Shown: piece after piece, positions 51,821-61,476 of the stretch | Layout of the letters: each line of letters starts with the position of its first letter | How positions within the stretch are numbered: the first letter of the stretch is position 1 | Assembly: GCF_014212135.1 (NCBI RefSeq) | Contig: NZ_JACJVQ010000013.1 | Coordinates: forward strand, 248,001-312,000 | Length of the DNA stretch: 64,000 bases | Reading direction: 5' to 3' | From: Cohnella thailandensis | GTDB taxonomy: Bacteria > Bacillota > Bacilli > Paenibacillales > Paenibacillaceae | Program-made: the position numbers and the translations under genes | Notes under the pieces: generated by a model | Seen by the model: the letters and a program-made list of their open reading frames with translations, nothing else | Told to the model about the DNA's origin: nothing | Databases searched by the model: none

Positions 51821-52552
51821 TTGCACAGCTGTCATCCGCTTCCGATTGAAGTCACGAATTACGGCGAAAAGCAGGTCATCACGCCAGTCCTATTAAGCAA
51901 CGGCCATGAACGAATTCTCGTCGATTGCGGGTATCCCGGATTTATTCCGCAGCTTCGACAAGCCTTACTCAAAGAAGGTTTCGAGCTTGAATCCATTACG
52001 CATATTATCGCAACGCATCATGACATGGACCATATCGGATCGCTTGCGGCTTTGAAACGGATGCTTCCGGGGGCGACCCTAATCGCGCATGAAATCGAAG
52101 CTCCGTATCTCGACGGGAGCCGAAAATCGCAAAGATTGGAGCAAGCCGAATCTACGCTGCATTTGCTGCCGCAGGAGGCAATCACGGGCGCCAAACAGTT
52201 CATGGAATTGCTGGCGTCCATTGAACCGGCAAGCGTAGATCAAAAAGTCCGTCACGGCGACATCCTGCCGTGGTGCGGCGGAATCGAGATCATCCATACG
52301 CCGGGGCATATGGCCGGGCATATCTCTCTTTACCTGCGCGACAGCCAAACGTTGATCGCCGGCGACGCCGTCGTTGTCGAAGATGGCGAGCTGGACATCG
52401 CAAACCCCCAATATGCGTTGGATTTGGAGGAGGCCGTCGCATCCGTTCGGCGGCTGATGTCTTATGAGATCGAAACTTTGATCTGCTATCATGGCGGACG
52501 ATTTCAAGGCGACATACGCGGCGCTTTGGATAAATTGGTTAAGCGATACTGA
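51821..52552 (+). CDS. MBL-fold metallohydrolase
   Basis: 243 residues. Metallo-beta-lactamase fold with metal ligands in IIATHHDMDHIGSLAALK (HxHxDH-type motif reading HHDMDH), HTPGHMAGHISLYL, and LIAGDAVVVEDG, with a C-terminal YHGG. Members of this general group include lactonases, glyoxalase II and sulfur or nitro compound hydrolases; the substrate cannot be told from the sequence. TTG 51821 is the start, with GAGGGA six bases upstream. Single gene, convergent with metG. Confidence 0.87.
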   Translation: MHSCHPLPIEVTNYGEKQVITPVLLSNGHERILVDCGYPGFIPQLRQALLKEGFELESITHIIATHHDMDHIGSLAALKRMLPGATLIAHEIEAPYLDGSRKSQRLEQAESTLHLLPQEAITGAKQFMELLASIEPASVDQKVRHGDILPWCGGIEIIHTPGHMAGHISLYLRDSQTLIAGDAVVVEDGELDIANPQYALDLEEAVASVRRLMSYEIETLICYHGGRFQGDIRGALDKLVKRY

Positions 52553-52567
52553 AGTCAAAATAGAAGA

Positions 52568-52601
52568 AACGCCCCGCAAGGTCGATTCCTTGCGGGGCGT
52601 T
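52568..52601. terminator. Bidirectional terminator between the MBL gene and metG
   Basis: AACGCCCCGCAAGG and CCTTGCGGGGCGTT make a perfect 14-bp stem with a 6-base loop between two convergent genes; T-rich sequence lies on both sides. Confidence 0.9.
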
Positions 52602-52604
52602 CTA

Positions 52605-54641
<2,037 letters not shown>

Positions 54642-54668
54642 TCATTGTGAATTTGCTCGATAGAACGC

Positions 54669-54956
54669 AAAAAGCTCCCGCCCGTATGGGACGAGAGCAT
54701 CGCTCACGTGGTACCACCCAATTTCCCTTCCGCCAGCTTGCCGCGAAAGGCTCCTTGAGACCGACTTCCGTCGGCCGATCCGTTATCGCCGGACGCGCGT
54801 CGTCCCTTACCCGGACCATGACGGCCCGCGGCTCGAGAGCGATTCCTCCAAGACCATGTTCCCAAGGCGCCTGTACCGGTTCGCAGCGAACACCGGCTCT
54901 CTGGGACAGACCGTCCTTCGTACTTATCTCTTCATCGGAGACTCTATTCGACTATT
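54669..54956 (-). ncRNA. T-box leader of metG (methionine specific)
   Basis: Minus-strand leader with the T-box core GGGTGGTACCACG (54707-54719) that pairs with the uncharged tRNA 3' end, an intrinsic terminator (stem GCTCTCGTCCC/GGGCGGGAGC, 54674-54698, then TTTTT) and stem I with the AGAGAG and apical GGTG...GCTG...ACC pattern near 54880-54902. The predicted specifier is AUG (54855-54857, minus), in the bulge context GGAACATGGTC. Uncharged tRNA-Met should stabilise the antiterminator and allow metG transcription. Confidence 0.9.
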
Positions 54957-54962
54957 GGCACC

Positions 54963-54991
54963 ATCTTACGGAAGTTCGCCGCCGCTGTCAA
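54963..54991 (-). promoter_or_regulatory. Promoter of the metG T-box transcript
   Basis: TTGACA (54986-54991) and TAAGAT (54963-54968) are 17 bases apart on the minus strand. The -35 contains the TGA stop of yidD. Confidence 0.75.
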
Positions 54992-55236
54992 GCCCGACGC
55001 TTCGGCTTCTTGCGTTCGGGGACGGGATCGTAACCGCCGGGGTGAAAAGGATGGCACTTGCATATGCGCACGACCGCCAGTCCGCTCCCCTTCAGGACTC
55101 CGTGCACTTCGATGGCTTCCAGCGCGTAAGCGGAGCAAGTCGGCGCGAATCGGCACGTCGGCGGCTTGAGCGGAGAGATAAACGTGCGATAGAAGCGAAT
55201 CGGCGCTTGAGCCACTCGGCGCAGCATTCTACTCAT
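54988..55236 (-). CDS. yidD: Membrane protein insertion efficiency factor YidD
   Basis: 82 residues. The whole family signature is present: [63 protein letters not shown]. It is a small membrane-associated factor that helps YidC-dependent insertion. The two Cys in [11 protein letters not shown] are conserved. ATG 55236 is the start. Its stop codon is embedded in the metG promoter. Confidence 0.95.
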   Translation of the reverse strand: MSRMLRRVAQAPIRFYRTFISPLKPPTCRFAPTCSAYALEAIEVHGVLKGSGLAVVRICKCHPFHPGGYDPVPERKKPKRRA

Positions 55237-55363
55237 CTCCCTATGGCCTTCTCTACTCTATTCTGAACCTTGAAGAGTCGAGAGTCAAATCGGACGAATA
55301 AGGCGGACGGATATGGAGAAAACTCCCAAGAGCGATTCCAACCCGTAGGAAAAGGAGACTCTC

Positions 55364-56230
55364 ATGCCCCGAACGCACCGCAAAAAATCCAAGTCCGCTT
55401 ACTTGATCAATTTTTTCTTCGTCACCGTAGGAGCCGTCGTCATGGCGCTTGCGCTCGAGCTGTTTCTCGTTCCGAACGACATCATCGACGGTGGCATTAC
55501 CGGGATCTCGATCATCTTGTCCGAGCTGACCGACTTGCCTTTAGGCATCTTCCTCTTCTTCATCAACCTTCCGTTCCTGTTCCTCGGCTATAAGCAGATC
55601 GGCAAATCCTTCACGTTCTATACTCTTTACGGCATTGCGGTCATGTCGGTCATGACCCAATTGCTGCATCACGTCCATCCGGCGACGAACGAGAAATTGC
55701 TCGCCGTCGGATTCGGGGGCGTGCTGCTGGGCGCCGGCGTCGGTCTCGTGCTTCGCTTCGGCGGCTCCCTGGACGGAACCGAGATCGTCGCCATCATCCT
55801 GTCGAAGAAGCTCCGCATGTCGGTCGGCCAGCTCATCATGATCATCAACCTGTTCATCTTCACCGCCGCCGGCTTCGTCTTCGGCTGGGACTCCGCGATG
55901 TACTCCGTGTTCGCCTACTACCTGGCGGCAAAGCTGATGGACATCGTCGTCGAAGGGATCGACGAATCGAAGTCGGTCACGATCATCTCGGTCGAGCATG
56001 CCGAGATCGCCGACGCGATCATGCAGCGGCTCGGCCGAAGCACTACGCTGCTCTATGCCAAGGTAGGGTACAGCCAGGAAGATACGCAGATGATCTACTG
56101 CATCGTCACCCGATTGGAAGTCGCCAAGCTTCGGGACATCGTCCAAGAGATCGATTCCAAGGCGCTAATCGCCATTCAAGCGGTGTCTGAGGTCATGGGC
56201 GGAGATCTTCAGAAGAAGAACGTCCATTAA
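55364..56230 (+). CDS. YitT family (DUF161/DUF2179) membrane protein
   Basis: 288 residues. Five or six transmembrane helices in the N-terminal 200 residues, with LFLVPNDIIDGGITGISIIL, LPFLFLGYKQIGKSFTFYTLYGI and LVLRFGGSLDGTEIVAIIL as family motifs; the C-terminal soluble DUF2179 domain (KSVTIISVEHAEIADAIMQRLGRSTTLLYAKVGYSQEDTQMIYCIVTRLEVAKLRDIVQEID) resembles a PII-like sensor. Function unknown. AAGGAGAC is upstream of the start. Confidence 0.9.
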   Translation: MPRTHRKKSKSAYLINFFFVTVGAVVMALALELFLVPNDIIDGGITGISIILSELTDLPLGIFLFFINLPFLFLGYKQIGKSFTFYTLYGIAVMSVMTQLLHHVHPATNEKLLAVGFGGVLLGAGVGLVLRFGGSLDGTEIVAIILSKKLRMSVGQLIMIINLFIFTAAGFVFGWDSAMYSVFAYYLAAKLMDIVVEGIDESKSVTIISVEHAEIADAIMQRLGRSTTLLYAKVGYSQEDTQMIYCIVTRLEVAKLRDIVQEIDSKALIAIQAVSEVMGGDLQKKNVH

Positions 56231-56273
56231 AAAAGCGGCTAGCCGTATCTGCTGGGCAGATAGGCAAGCCGCT
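56229..56273. terminator. Terminator between the YitT-type gene and the stalk-domain gene
   Basis: GCGGCTagcc and ggcaAGCCGC form an interrupted stem around ATCTGC/GCAGAT pairing. On the minus strand TTTTTTAA follows, so it mainly serves the large minus-strand gene; the plus strand has only CTTGCTTT. Confidence 0.8.
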
Positions 56274-56279
56274 CTTGCT

Positions 56280-58226
56280 TTAACCTTGTTTCATCGGGAT
56301 AAACAGGACGTTCATCGGCAGGTTGGAGCCCAGCGCCGTCATAAACGACAGCTCGACGAACTCTTCATAAGGTCCCGTTCGATAGAGAACGCATACGTCG
56401 CTTTGCTTCTGCAGCAAGCTCGAGTTGGAGACCATGACCGGGATGTCGTTGATCTTGAACACTCCCGACCACACTCCGCCGCGGGCATTCGCCGCAATCA
56501 GCGTATTCGGCTTCACCCGGACCGTCATCTTGTAGACGACGCCGAAGTTCCCCCAGTTGTTCTCGTAAACGCCGTTCAGCATATCGCGGCCGTCCAGGGA
56601 AGGATCGTTCACATGGTCGCCGAACAGCACGCGCTGCGGTTCATCGCCGAGAACCTCGTCAATATGGATGGTGCGATCCGCGCCATCGAACGTTCCGCGG
56701 ATATGCTTGGCGTCGCGCGGCAGGTTGCCGAACGTCTTCAACGTCTCCAGAGGAGCCTTGTCGCCTTCCTTGACCGCGAACAGCGTGAACTCGACCGCCG
56801 AGCTCGCGTTCAGGTCGGCGTAAGCGGAGAAGACGTCATAAGGCTTCAGCGCCTGATTGCCGAGCTCCGGCATGATCAGCTTCGTCTCGCCCGGTTGGAG
56901 CGACGTCAAAGTCGTATTACCCGTCGCGTTCGAATCCAGGTACCGTTCCGAAGCCAGCTTCCCCGTCCACAGGCCGAAGTAGTTCGGCCCCGCCTGACCG
57001 GAAGCTCCCAAGCTGACGTTCGCCACTTCCGAGCTCTTGTTGGTCGCCGCCAGGTAAATCTTCAGCTTGTCGGTGCCGATGTTGAGGTGATAAACGAACA
57101 GGCGGAAATCTCCCGTTACCGTATCCCGGTAAAGCAGACCTTGCTTCGTCAGGTTCTCCGGGCTGTTGGAAGCGAGCAGCTTGCGGTCGGAGCTGGAGAA
57201 CGTATAAGGGACCAGCGAATAATTCAGGATCGCTTGGCCGTCCGTGGTGTACATCTCGCCCGGCTCGATGAATTTCTGATTATATTCCTCTTGGGTGTAC
57301 ATGATCTCGTCCGAGATCGTAACCGAGAGAGAGTAATCGGAATACAACCCGTGCTTGTCGAGGACCCGCAGATTAATCATTTGTGGGCCCGACGTGAAGA
57401 ACGCCGGATCGTTGTTGCTCCATACCCGTTCGACGATCGCATTCTCGTCATCCGTCGACAGGTCGGTATACGTGATCGGCTCGCCGATCTTGTAAACCGT
57501 CTTGTCGGTCGTAAACTCCGCGACCGGCGCTTGGTTCGGCGGAAGAACGTTGATCGTGACCGAATACGGCTCGCTCCATTCCCCGTTCGTATCCATGACC
57601 GTGCGCGTAATGGTATAGGAGCCCGGTTCGTTGAACGCCGGATCGTTCCCCGTCCATTCCTCTTGGACGATGAATTCCGGATTTTGCGACTTGCTCGTAT
57701 ACGTGACGTTCGTCTGCGTCGCGTAGATCTCCGTCTGATCGACGACGAATTCCGCCGTCGGCTTCTTGAAGGAGTTCCAAGCAAGAACGATTTGACCTTT
57801 GGAAGTCGTCAGAGTGGATCCTGTCGCAGTCGCCCAGGCGCGAACCGGAACCATCAGGCTGCCCTTCAGCACGTAGGCTTTACCCGCGAAGGTCGAGCTG
57901 ACTCCGTTCAAGGTATACGTCGACGTGTTCATTTTCCAGCGCATCTCGAGATTGTTGCCGGTAACGATCGATTCCTTGGTCACGCTATTGAAGCTGATGC
58001 TGTAGCCGTAGCGGGCAACGAGCATGCTGAGCGGAGCGTAGGAAACCCCCTTGACCGCCGTCGTCGGCTGAACCGAAGGATACTCGACGCCGTTAAGCGC
58101 GACTTTGGCCTTGTCTAAGTACAGGCTGAGCGTGTTGTCGCCCGGCTTGGCCTCCGCGACGTTCGAGAAGGGAATAGAACTAAATACTAGGGATAATAGC
58201 AAGAGTGCGGCAAACCATTTTCTCAT
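56280..58226 (-). CDS. Large secreted protein with stalk and PKD-like domains
   Basis: 648 residues from ATG 58226 (MRKWFAALLLLSLVFSSIPFSNVAEA signal peptide), with AAGGAGA upstream. Residues 30-150 form a copper amine oxidase N-terminal (stalk) domain with KVALNGVEYPSVQPTTAVKGVSYAPLSMLVARYGY and KAYVLKGSLMVPVRAWATATG. Two PKD-like modules follow, each with a 'V-W-x-NNDPAF' or 'EWTGNDPAFNEPGSYTITRTV' pattern and a final 'vtinv/vtis' strand. The last 300 residues are unrecognised; they are rich in beta-forming stretches. Likely a secreted cell-surface protein of unknown function. Distinct from but related in one module to the pair at 36-39 kb. Confidence 0.8.
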   Translation of the reverse strand: MRKWFAALLLLSLVFSSIPFSNVAEAKPGDNTLSLYLDKAKVALNGVEYPSVQPTTAVKGVSYAPLSMLVARYGYSISFNSVTKESIVTGNNLEMRWKMNTSTYTLNGVSSTFAGKAYVLKGSLMVPVRAWATATGSTLTTSKGQIVLAWNSFKKPTAEFVVDQTEIYATQTNVTYTSKSQNPEFIVQEEWTGNDPAFNEPGSYTITRTVMDTNGEWSEPYSVTINVLPPNQAPVAEFTTDKTVYKIGEPITYTDLSTDDENAIVERVWSNNDPAFFTSGPQMINLRVLDKHGLYSDYSLSVTISDEIMYTQEEYNQKFIEPGEMYTTDGQAILNYSLVPYTFSSSDRKLLASNSPENLTKQGLLYRDTVTGDFRLFVYHLNIGTDKLKIYLAATNKSSEVANVSLGASGQAGPNYFGLWTGKLASERYLDSNATGNTTLTSLQPGETKLIMPELGNQALKPYDVFSAYADLNASSAVEFTLFAVKEGDKAPLETLKTFGNLPRDAKHIRGTFDGADRTIHIDEVLGDEPQRVLFGDHVNDPSLDGRDMLNGVYENNWGNFGVVYKMTVRVKPNTLIAANARGGVWSGVFKINDIPVMVSNSSLLQKQSDVCVLYRTGPYEEFVELSFMTALGSNLPMNVLFIPMKQG

Positions 58227-58393
58227 ACGTGATCTCCTTTGCTTCGACAGAAATGCGATGGATGGGATCGACTGCAACTGGGCCAGACGTATAACACGAT
58301 AGGAGTACGTCTTTTCGATACCTTTAATAAGACGCCCTCTATACCGATAAAGTTGCGGTGCAATTTTTAATCCGCCGGCTTAAGAGCCCGGCA

Positions 58394-58433
58394 AAAACGA
58401 ACAGCCGCCTGGGCTCTGAACCCTGACGGCTGC
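58394..58433 (-). terminator. Terminator of the small membrane protein gene
   Basis: ACAGCCG and CGGCTGC pair around a 17-19-base loop; on the minus strand TTCGTTTTTG follows. It is about 30 bases after the gene's stop. Confidence 0.65.
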
Positions 58434-58464
58434 TTAGGCTCCGCGCGAATCCGAAACGGCAAGC

Positions 58465-58668
58465 TTAATCGAACCAAGTAAGCACGACGAAGAGCATCAA
58501 TCCGAAGGACAGGACCGAGCCTCCGAAGTAAAGGGTCCCCTGGCGCTTCTTGCTCTGGAAGAACTTTAGAACCCCCATGCTGAAGAGCGAGCCTACCAGC
58601 AGAATAAAGATGATCCCGATAACGAACAACCCCGCCGATACATCCGATACGTCTGTAATTTCACCCAC
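58465..58668 (-). CDS. Small membrane protein, two helices
   Basis: 67 residues of unknown function. Two transmembrane segments (AGLFVIGIIFILLVGSLFSMGVLKFF and GTLYFGGSVLSFGLMLFVVLTWF) flank a basic loop QSKKRQ. GTG 58668 is chosen because a GGGAGG lies nine bases before it; an ATG at 58695 in frame has no such site. Transcribed alone between the GerT-like gene and the large stalk-domain gene. Confidence 0.65.
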   Translation of the reverse strand: MGEITDVSDVSAGLFVIGIIFILLVGSLFSMGVLKFFQSKKRQGTLYFGGSVLSFGLMLFVVLTWFD

Positions 58669-58752
58669 GAGTCGAATCCTCCCTTTGAACGCCAAGAAAG
58701 TCCTATCCGGCCGATCCCGGGACAGGCTTCTTTTGCTCTTATTATAGCGGAT

Positions 58753-59256
58753 TCACTCGGGAATGAACAATTCGACTTCTTGCCGGTCCCCCGGCCTTCT
58801 TTTGAAGCGAATAGTCAGTCGCCTGTTGTTCCAGCTCGCTCTCCCCGTTCTCGCATAGACAAGGCACGGAAACCGGACGATATGCTTGCGATTGCCGGGC
58901 AGGCCGACGATCTTCAGCCTCTCGGAGGTGGCGTGCAGCCTGAGATCCTCCGGATGTACCTGAGAAGAGAAGAGGATCGACACGTTCACGTACTTCTCCC
59001 CTCTCGCGGTTTCCGCTTTCACCACCGCTTTCTCTTCCGCTTTGGGAGCTTGGGGAGGCAGCTTCGCCTTCTGCAGAATCTTGTTCACGTATTCGTTCAG
59101 CCAAGCGCTGTCGTTCGCCTTGTCCCACTGTTCCACCAGCTTCCAGGGCAGCTCCCTGCCGAGGAATTTCTGGATCTCCTTAAAGTCGGGGAGCGGTCCG
59201 CTATCAAAGAAGGATGCCACTTTTCCTCTCCTCCGTCGCCTGTTTTCCAACATCAT
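58753..59256 (-). CDS. GerT-like spore germination protein (Hsp20 fold)
   Basis: 167 residues. The C-terminal half is an alpha-crystallin-like beta sandwich (YVNVSILFSSQVHPEDLRLHATSERLKIVGLPGNRKHIVRFPCLVY and NRRLTIRFKRRPGDRQEVELFIPE), the N-terminus has FKEIQKFLGRELPWKLVEQWDK. The pattern matches GerT of Bacillus, a coat-associated germination protein of the Hsp20 class; divergence from the gerP operon supports the assignment. It begins MMLENRRRRRG at 59256 or one codon later. Confidence 0.7.
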   Translation of the reverse strand: MMLENRRRRRGKVASFFDSGPLPDFKEIQKFLGRELPWKLVEQWDKANDSAWLNEYVNKILQKAKLPPQAPKAEEKAVVKAETARGEKYVNVSILFSSQVHPEDLRLHATSERLKIVGLPGNRKHIVRFPCLVYARTGRASWNNRRLTIRFKRRPGDRQEVELFIPE

Positions 59257-59307
59257 ATGCCTATTTCCTACGTCGGGTGTACTCTCTCCGGATTAAGACC
59301 GTTAACG

Positions 59308-59336
59308 AACCTCTGGGCATTCGCCTTCATACACTG
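59308..59336 (+). promoter_or_regulatory. Possible sigma-K promoter of gerP
   Basis: CATACACTG at 59328-59336 resembles the sigma-K -10 (CATANNNTA) with an AC at 59309-59310 seventeen bases upstream. The start codon follows at 59371. B. subtilis gerP is sigma-K dependent; this match alone is modest. Confidence 0.35.
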
Positions 59337-59370
59337 AAGCATGATCCTATGCCAAGGAGCTGATGCGCCC

Positions 59371-59607
59371 ATGCCCTGCATCATCGGTGCCGTAAAAATC
59401 ATTAGCGTAGGCTCCAGCGCCGTCGTCCAATTCGGGGATTCCATTCAGATCACTCCGTCCAGCACGAGCAAATCGTATGCCGGAGCCGGCTCGTTCGTCA
59501 CCGGCGATCTGCCGCGGACGAACAACTTCATCAGCGCAACGAACACGAACGATCCGGATGTTCAGGATTCTTCCGAAAATACGGTAGGCAATGCCGGTGT
59601 CGTATGA
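59371..59607 (+). CDS. gerPA: Spore germination protein GerPA/GerPF family
   Basis: 78 residues, from ATG 59371 with AAGGAG 11 bases upstream. GerPA and GerPF form one family (Pfam GerPA/GerPF): MPCIIGAVKIISVGSSAVVQFGD, SYAGAGSFVTGDLPRTNNFISATNTNDPDV. The TNNFISATN stretch is a little closer to GerPF, but it is first in the operon and there is no other family member, so gerPA is used. GerP proteins act in the coat to let germinants reach the inner-membrane receptors. Overlaps gerPB by 4 bases (ATGA). Confidence 0.87.
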   Translation: MPCIIGAVKIISVGSSAVVQFGDSIQITPSSTSKSYAGAGSFVTGDLPRTNNFISATNTNDPDVQDSSENTVGNAGVV

Positions 59608-59876
59608 TCCAGTGGAACGTAAACCAGACCATCACGATAAACCAGCTTCGGGTCGATGCCGTCACCAACTCCTCGGTTCTTCAGATCGGAAGCGCGGGCA
59701 GCATCCAGTCTCTGTCTCAACTGTACAATAGCGGCGGCTTCACCGGGCCGGCGCCGCCATTGGCGCCGGCTGCGCCCGGGGCGGCAGCTCCGCCCGGGAT
59801 GCCGTCGAACGTTCAACAAGAGGTTCAAGAGGAAAATCAATTGCTCTCTCTCGTGCCTCTTCCGAATCCCAGATAA
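59604..59876 (+). CDS. gerPB: Spore germination protein GerPB
   Basis: 90 residues. The N-terminal half MIQWNVNQTITINQLRVDAVTNSSVLQIGSAGSIQSLSQLYNSGGF is the GerPB signature; the rest is a Pro/Ala/Gly-rich tail (residues 50-75). Coat permeability factor, second gene of gerP. Confidence 0.9.
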   Translation: MIQWNVNQTITINQLRVDAVTNSSVLQIGSAGSIQSLSQLYNSGGFTGPAPPLAPAAPGAAAPPGMPSNVQQEVQEENQLLSLVPLPNPR

Positions 59877-59906
59877 TTCGAGCATTCGCCGGAGGAGGGA
59901 TAGACG

Positions 59907-60545
59907 ATGAACTCCCCATGGTACGGAACGCCTCAACCCGCGGTCGATTGGCAGGCTTGGTTCCAGAAGTGTCAATATTTAGAACAGCAGCTTCAACAGG
60001 CGCTCCTCCGGATCGAAGCCATGCAGAAGGAAATCAACGATCTGAAGAGCCGCCCCCCTATTCATGTCGAATACAATTTCGACCAGCTCAAGGTCTCCAG
60101 GCTGGACGGGACGCTGAACATCGGCCTTACCCCGCAGGCGATGCAGGGGGTGGATTCGTTCGAGGTACCCGCGCCAGGCATGTGGAGCGCGCCCTCGCAG
60201 CCTGAAGACGAGGCGGCCCCGCGCATCCGGGAGCTTCAGCAAGAAGCGGCCGCGTACATGGAACGGGAGGCTCCCGCCGTTATCGCCAGGATGTCCGAGG
60301 AGATGAACGCCAACGTCGACGTCCAGCATAGCAGGATGATCATCGACGACGTCAAATCCCAATTGAACGAGAGAGTCCATTATTACGCAAGAAAGGCTCC
60401 TTATCCGGCGACGGGCACCGAGGAGGAGCGCAACAATTGGAGAACGGGGATTATGGAGAAAACGATGAAGGATGTCGGAACGGCGATCCGCCGTTACTTG
60501 GGCAACTTCGCCAATCCCCCTTCCCCGGGAGGAGGAGTCGACTAG
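59907..60545 (+). CDS. gerPC: Spore germination protein GerPC
   Basis: 212 residues. A coiled-coil N-terminus (QKCQYLEQQLQQALLRIEAMQKEINDLKSRP) leads into the conserved HVEYNFDQLKVSRLDGTLNIGLTPQ, which is characteristic of GerPC, and then a mostly helical C-terminus. ATG follows GGAGGAGGGA. Its stop shares one base with the GTG of gerPD. Confidence 0.92.
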   Translation: MNSPWYGTPQPAVDWQAWFQKCQYLEQQLQQALLRIEAMQKEINDLKSRPPIHVEYNFDQLKVSRLDGTLNIGLTPQAMQGVDSFEVPAPGMWSAPSQPEDEAAPRIRELQQEAAAYMEREAPAVIARMSEEMNANVDVQHSRMIIDDVKSQLNERVHYYARKAPYPATGTEEERNNWRTGIMEKTMKDVGTAIRRYLGNFANPPSPGGGVD

Positions 60546-60748
60546 TGACCCGTTCAATAGAGATGAACGTGAATAACGGTCCCGTCACGGTAGGCTGCAT
60601 TCAAGTCCGAGGAGTCGCGAGCTCCTCGTCCATGCTTATCGGGGACACGGAATCTTACTCGCTGTATTCTTATTTCGATACGCCGGCGGAGTCCGTCATT
60701 ATCGGTCCTTTCGTACCGCTTCCCGAGCTGGAAGAGGAGGAAGAATGA
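60545..60748 (+). CDS. gerPD: Spore germination protein GerPD
   Basis: 67 residues from GTG 60545, with GGAGGAGGAG seven bases before; overlaps gerPC by one base. Family stretch: VTVGCIQVRGVASSSSMLIGDTESYSLYSYFDTPAESVIIGPFVPL, close to B. subtilis GerPD in SSSxxxIGDTES and DTPxESxIIGPFxPL. A run of Glu ends the protein. Confidence 0.92.
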   Translation: MTRSIEMNVNNGPVTVGCIQVRGVASSSSMLIGDTESYSLYSYFDTPAESVIIGPFVPLPELEEEEE

Positions 60749-61170
60749 GCCTTGCTTGCCGATTGACAACCGCAGGCTATGTTTACCTTAACACCGTATC
60801 CTCGTCCAGCGTAACGCAGTTCGGAGACACTCGGGGTTCGACGAAACAGAAAAACCGAGTCATTGCCGTTCAGAGGGCGATTCCCGATTCCTACAAAGAC
60901 GAAACCCGGTTTGCGTCTTACCCGCTATTCTTCAAGACCCTCTTGAACCCGGGCAGCGAGCCGCCGGTTCGGATGAACTCCGCGTCCGGCGGGGCTCCCA
61001 TCCGGATCGGCAGCGTTTACGTGCTGGGGATTACCGCCTCCTCCGTCATGAGGTTCGGCTGCTCGGGCCCCGTCCAAGGGGAATCGCGCATCGTGAATAT
61101 CCGGCAATTCAACGATCCGGAAAGGGTGCCGGAAGAGCTCTGGAACCAAAGGCGGGGCCGACCGGGATAA
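60745..61170 (+). CDS. gerPE: Spore germination protein GerPE
   Basis: 141 residues, ATG overlapping the gerPD stop (ATGA). The repeated motif VSSSSVTQFGDT (near residue 20) and TASSVMRFGCS (near residue 100) with IRIGSVYVLGIT between them is the GerPE pattern; the family in B. subtilis has 123 residues. Last gene of the operon; no second GerPA/GerPF-type gene follows. Confidence 0.9.
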   Translation: MSLACRLTTAGYVYLNTVSSSSVTQFGDTRGSTKQKNRVIAVQRAIPDSYKDETRFASYPLFFKTLLNPGSEPPVRMNSASGGAPIRIGSVYVLGITASSVMRFGCSGPVQGESRIVNIRQFNDPERVPEELWNQRRGRPG

Positions 61171-61246
61171 ACGCTGAATTTAGCCCGTAGGTTAATGCAA
61201 TAGGTATAAACGCACAGGAATGCATTCGCCTTCCGCATATGCTGAC

Positions 61247-61267
61247 ATTGTGATACGACATCACAAT
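61247..61267. repeat. Perfect inverted repeat before the YjcZ-like gene
   Basis: Arms ATTGTGAT and ATCACAAT are separated by 5 bases (ACGAC). It is 25 bases before the start codon and 13 before the ribosome site, so it could be an operator or a hairpin at the mRNA 5' end. Confidence 0.55.
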
Positions 61268-61291
61268 CACGGATTTCGGGAGGGTTGCACG

Positions 61292-61411
61292 ATGGGTTAT
61301 CCGGTTGCAGGCACGGGCTGCGGACCAGTCTACGGCGGCATGGGCGCCGCCGCCTTCGCTCTTGTACTCTTCATCCTGCTCGTTATCATCCTTCGCGCCG
61401 GCTGGGTCTAG
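61292..61411 (+). CDS. YjcZ-like sporulation peptide
   Basis: 39 residues, from ATG 61292 with GGGAGG eight bases before. A Gly-rich N-terminus (MGYPVAGTGCGPVYGGMG) and one terminal transmembrane helix AAFALVLFILLVIILRAGWV match the short YjcZ-family sporulation proteins of Bacillales, known from spores but of unknown function. It follows the gerP operon with its own leader and a strong terminator. Confidence 0.82.
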   Translation: MGYPVAGTGCGPVYGGMGAAAFALVLFILLVIILRAGWV

Positions 61412-61437
61412 GATAGAAGGAATCAGCCCCCGCATGT

Positions 61438-61468
61438 CGCCTTGCCGGATCGCCGGCAAGGCGGTTTT
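61438..61468 (+). terminator. Terminator of the YjcZ-like gene
   Basis: CGCCTTGCCGG and CCGGCAAGGCG form a perfect 11-bp stem with a 4-base loop, followed by GTTTTCTT. It is 26 bases after the stop and is convergent with the PucR-family gene. Confidence 0.9.
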
Positions 61469-61476
61469 CTTGCTTG

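Noticed and set aside
56286..58118. 610-codon open frame on the plus strand across the large stalk-domain gene
   Set aside because: Antisense shadow: very Arg/Val/Asp-rich, no ribosome site and no family motif, whereas the minus strand has a signal peptide and domains.
61247..61267. CRP-like operator
   Set aside because: TGTGA and TCACA are present but seven bases apart instead of six, and CRP-type control is not expected here; kept only as an inverted repeat.
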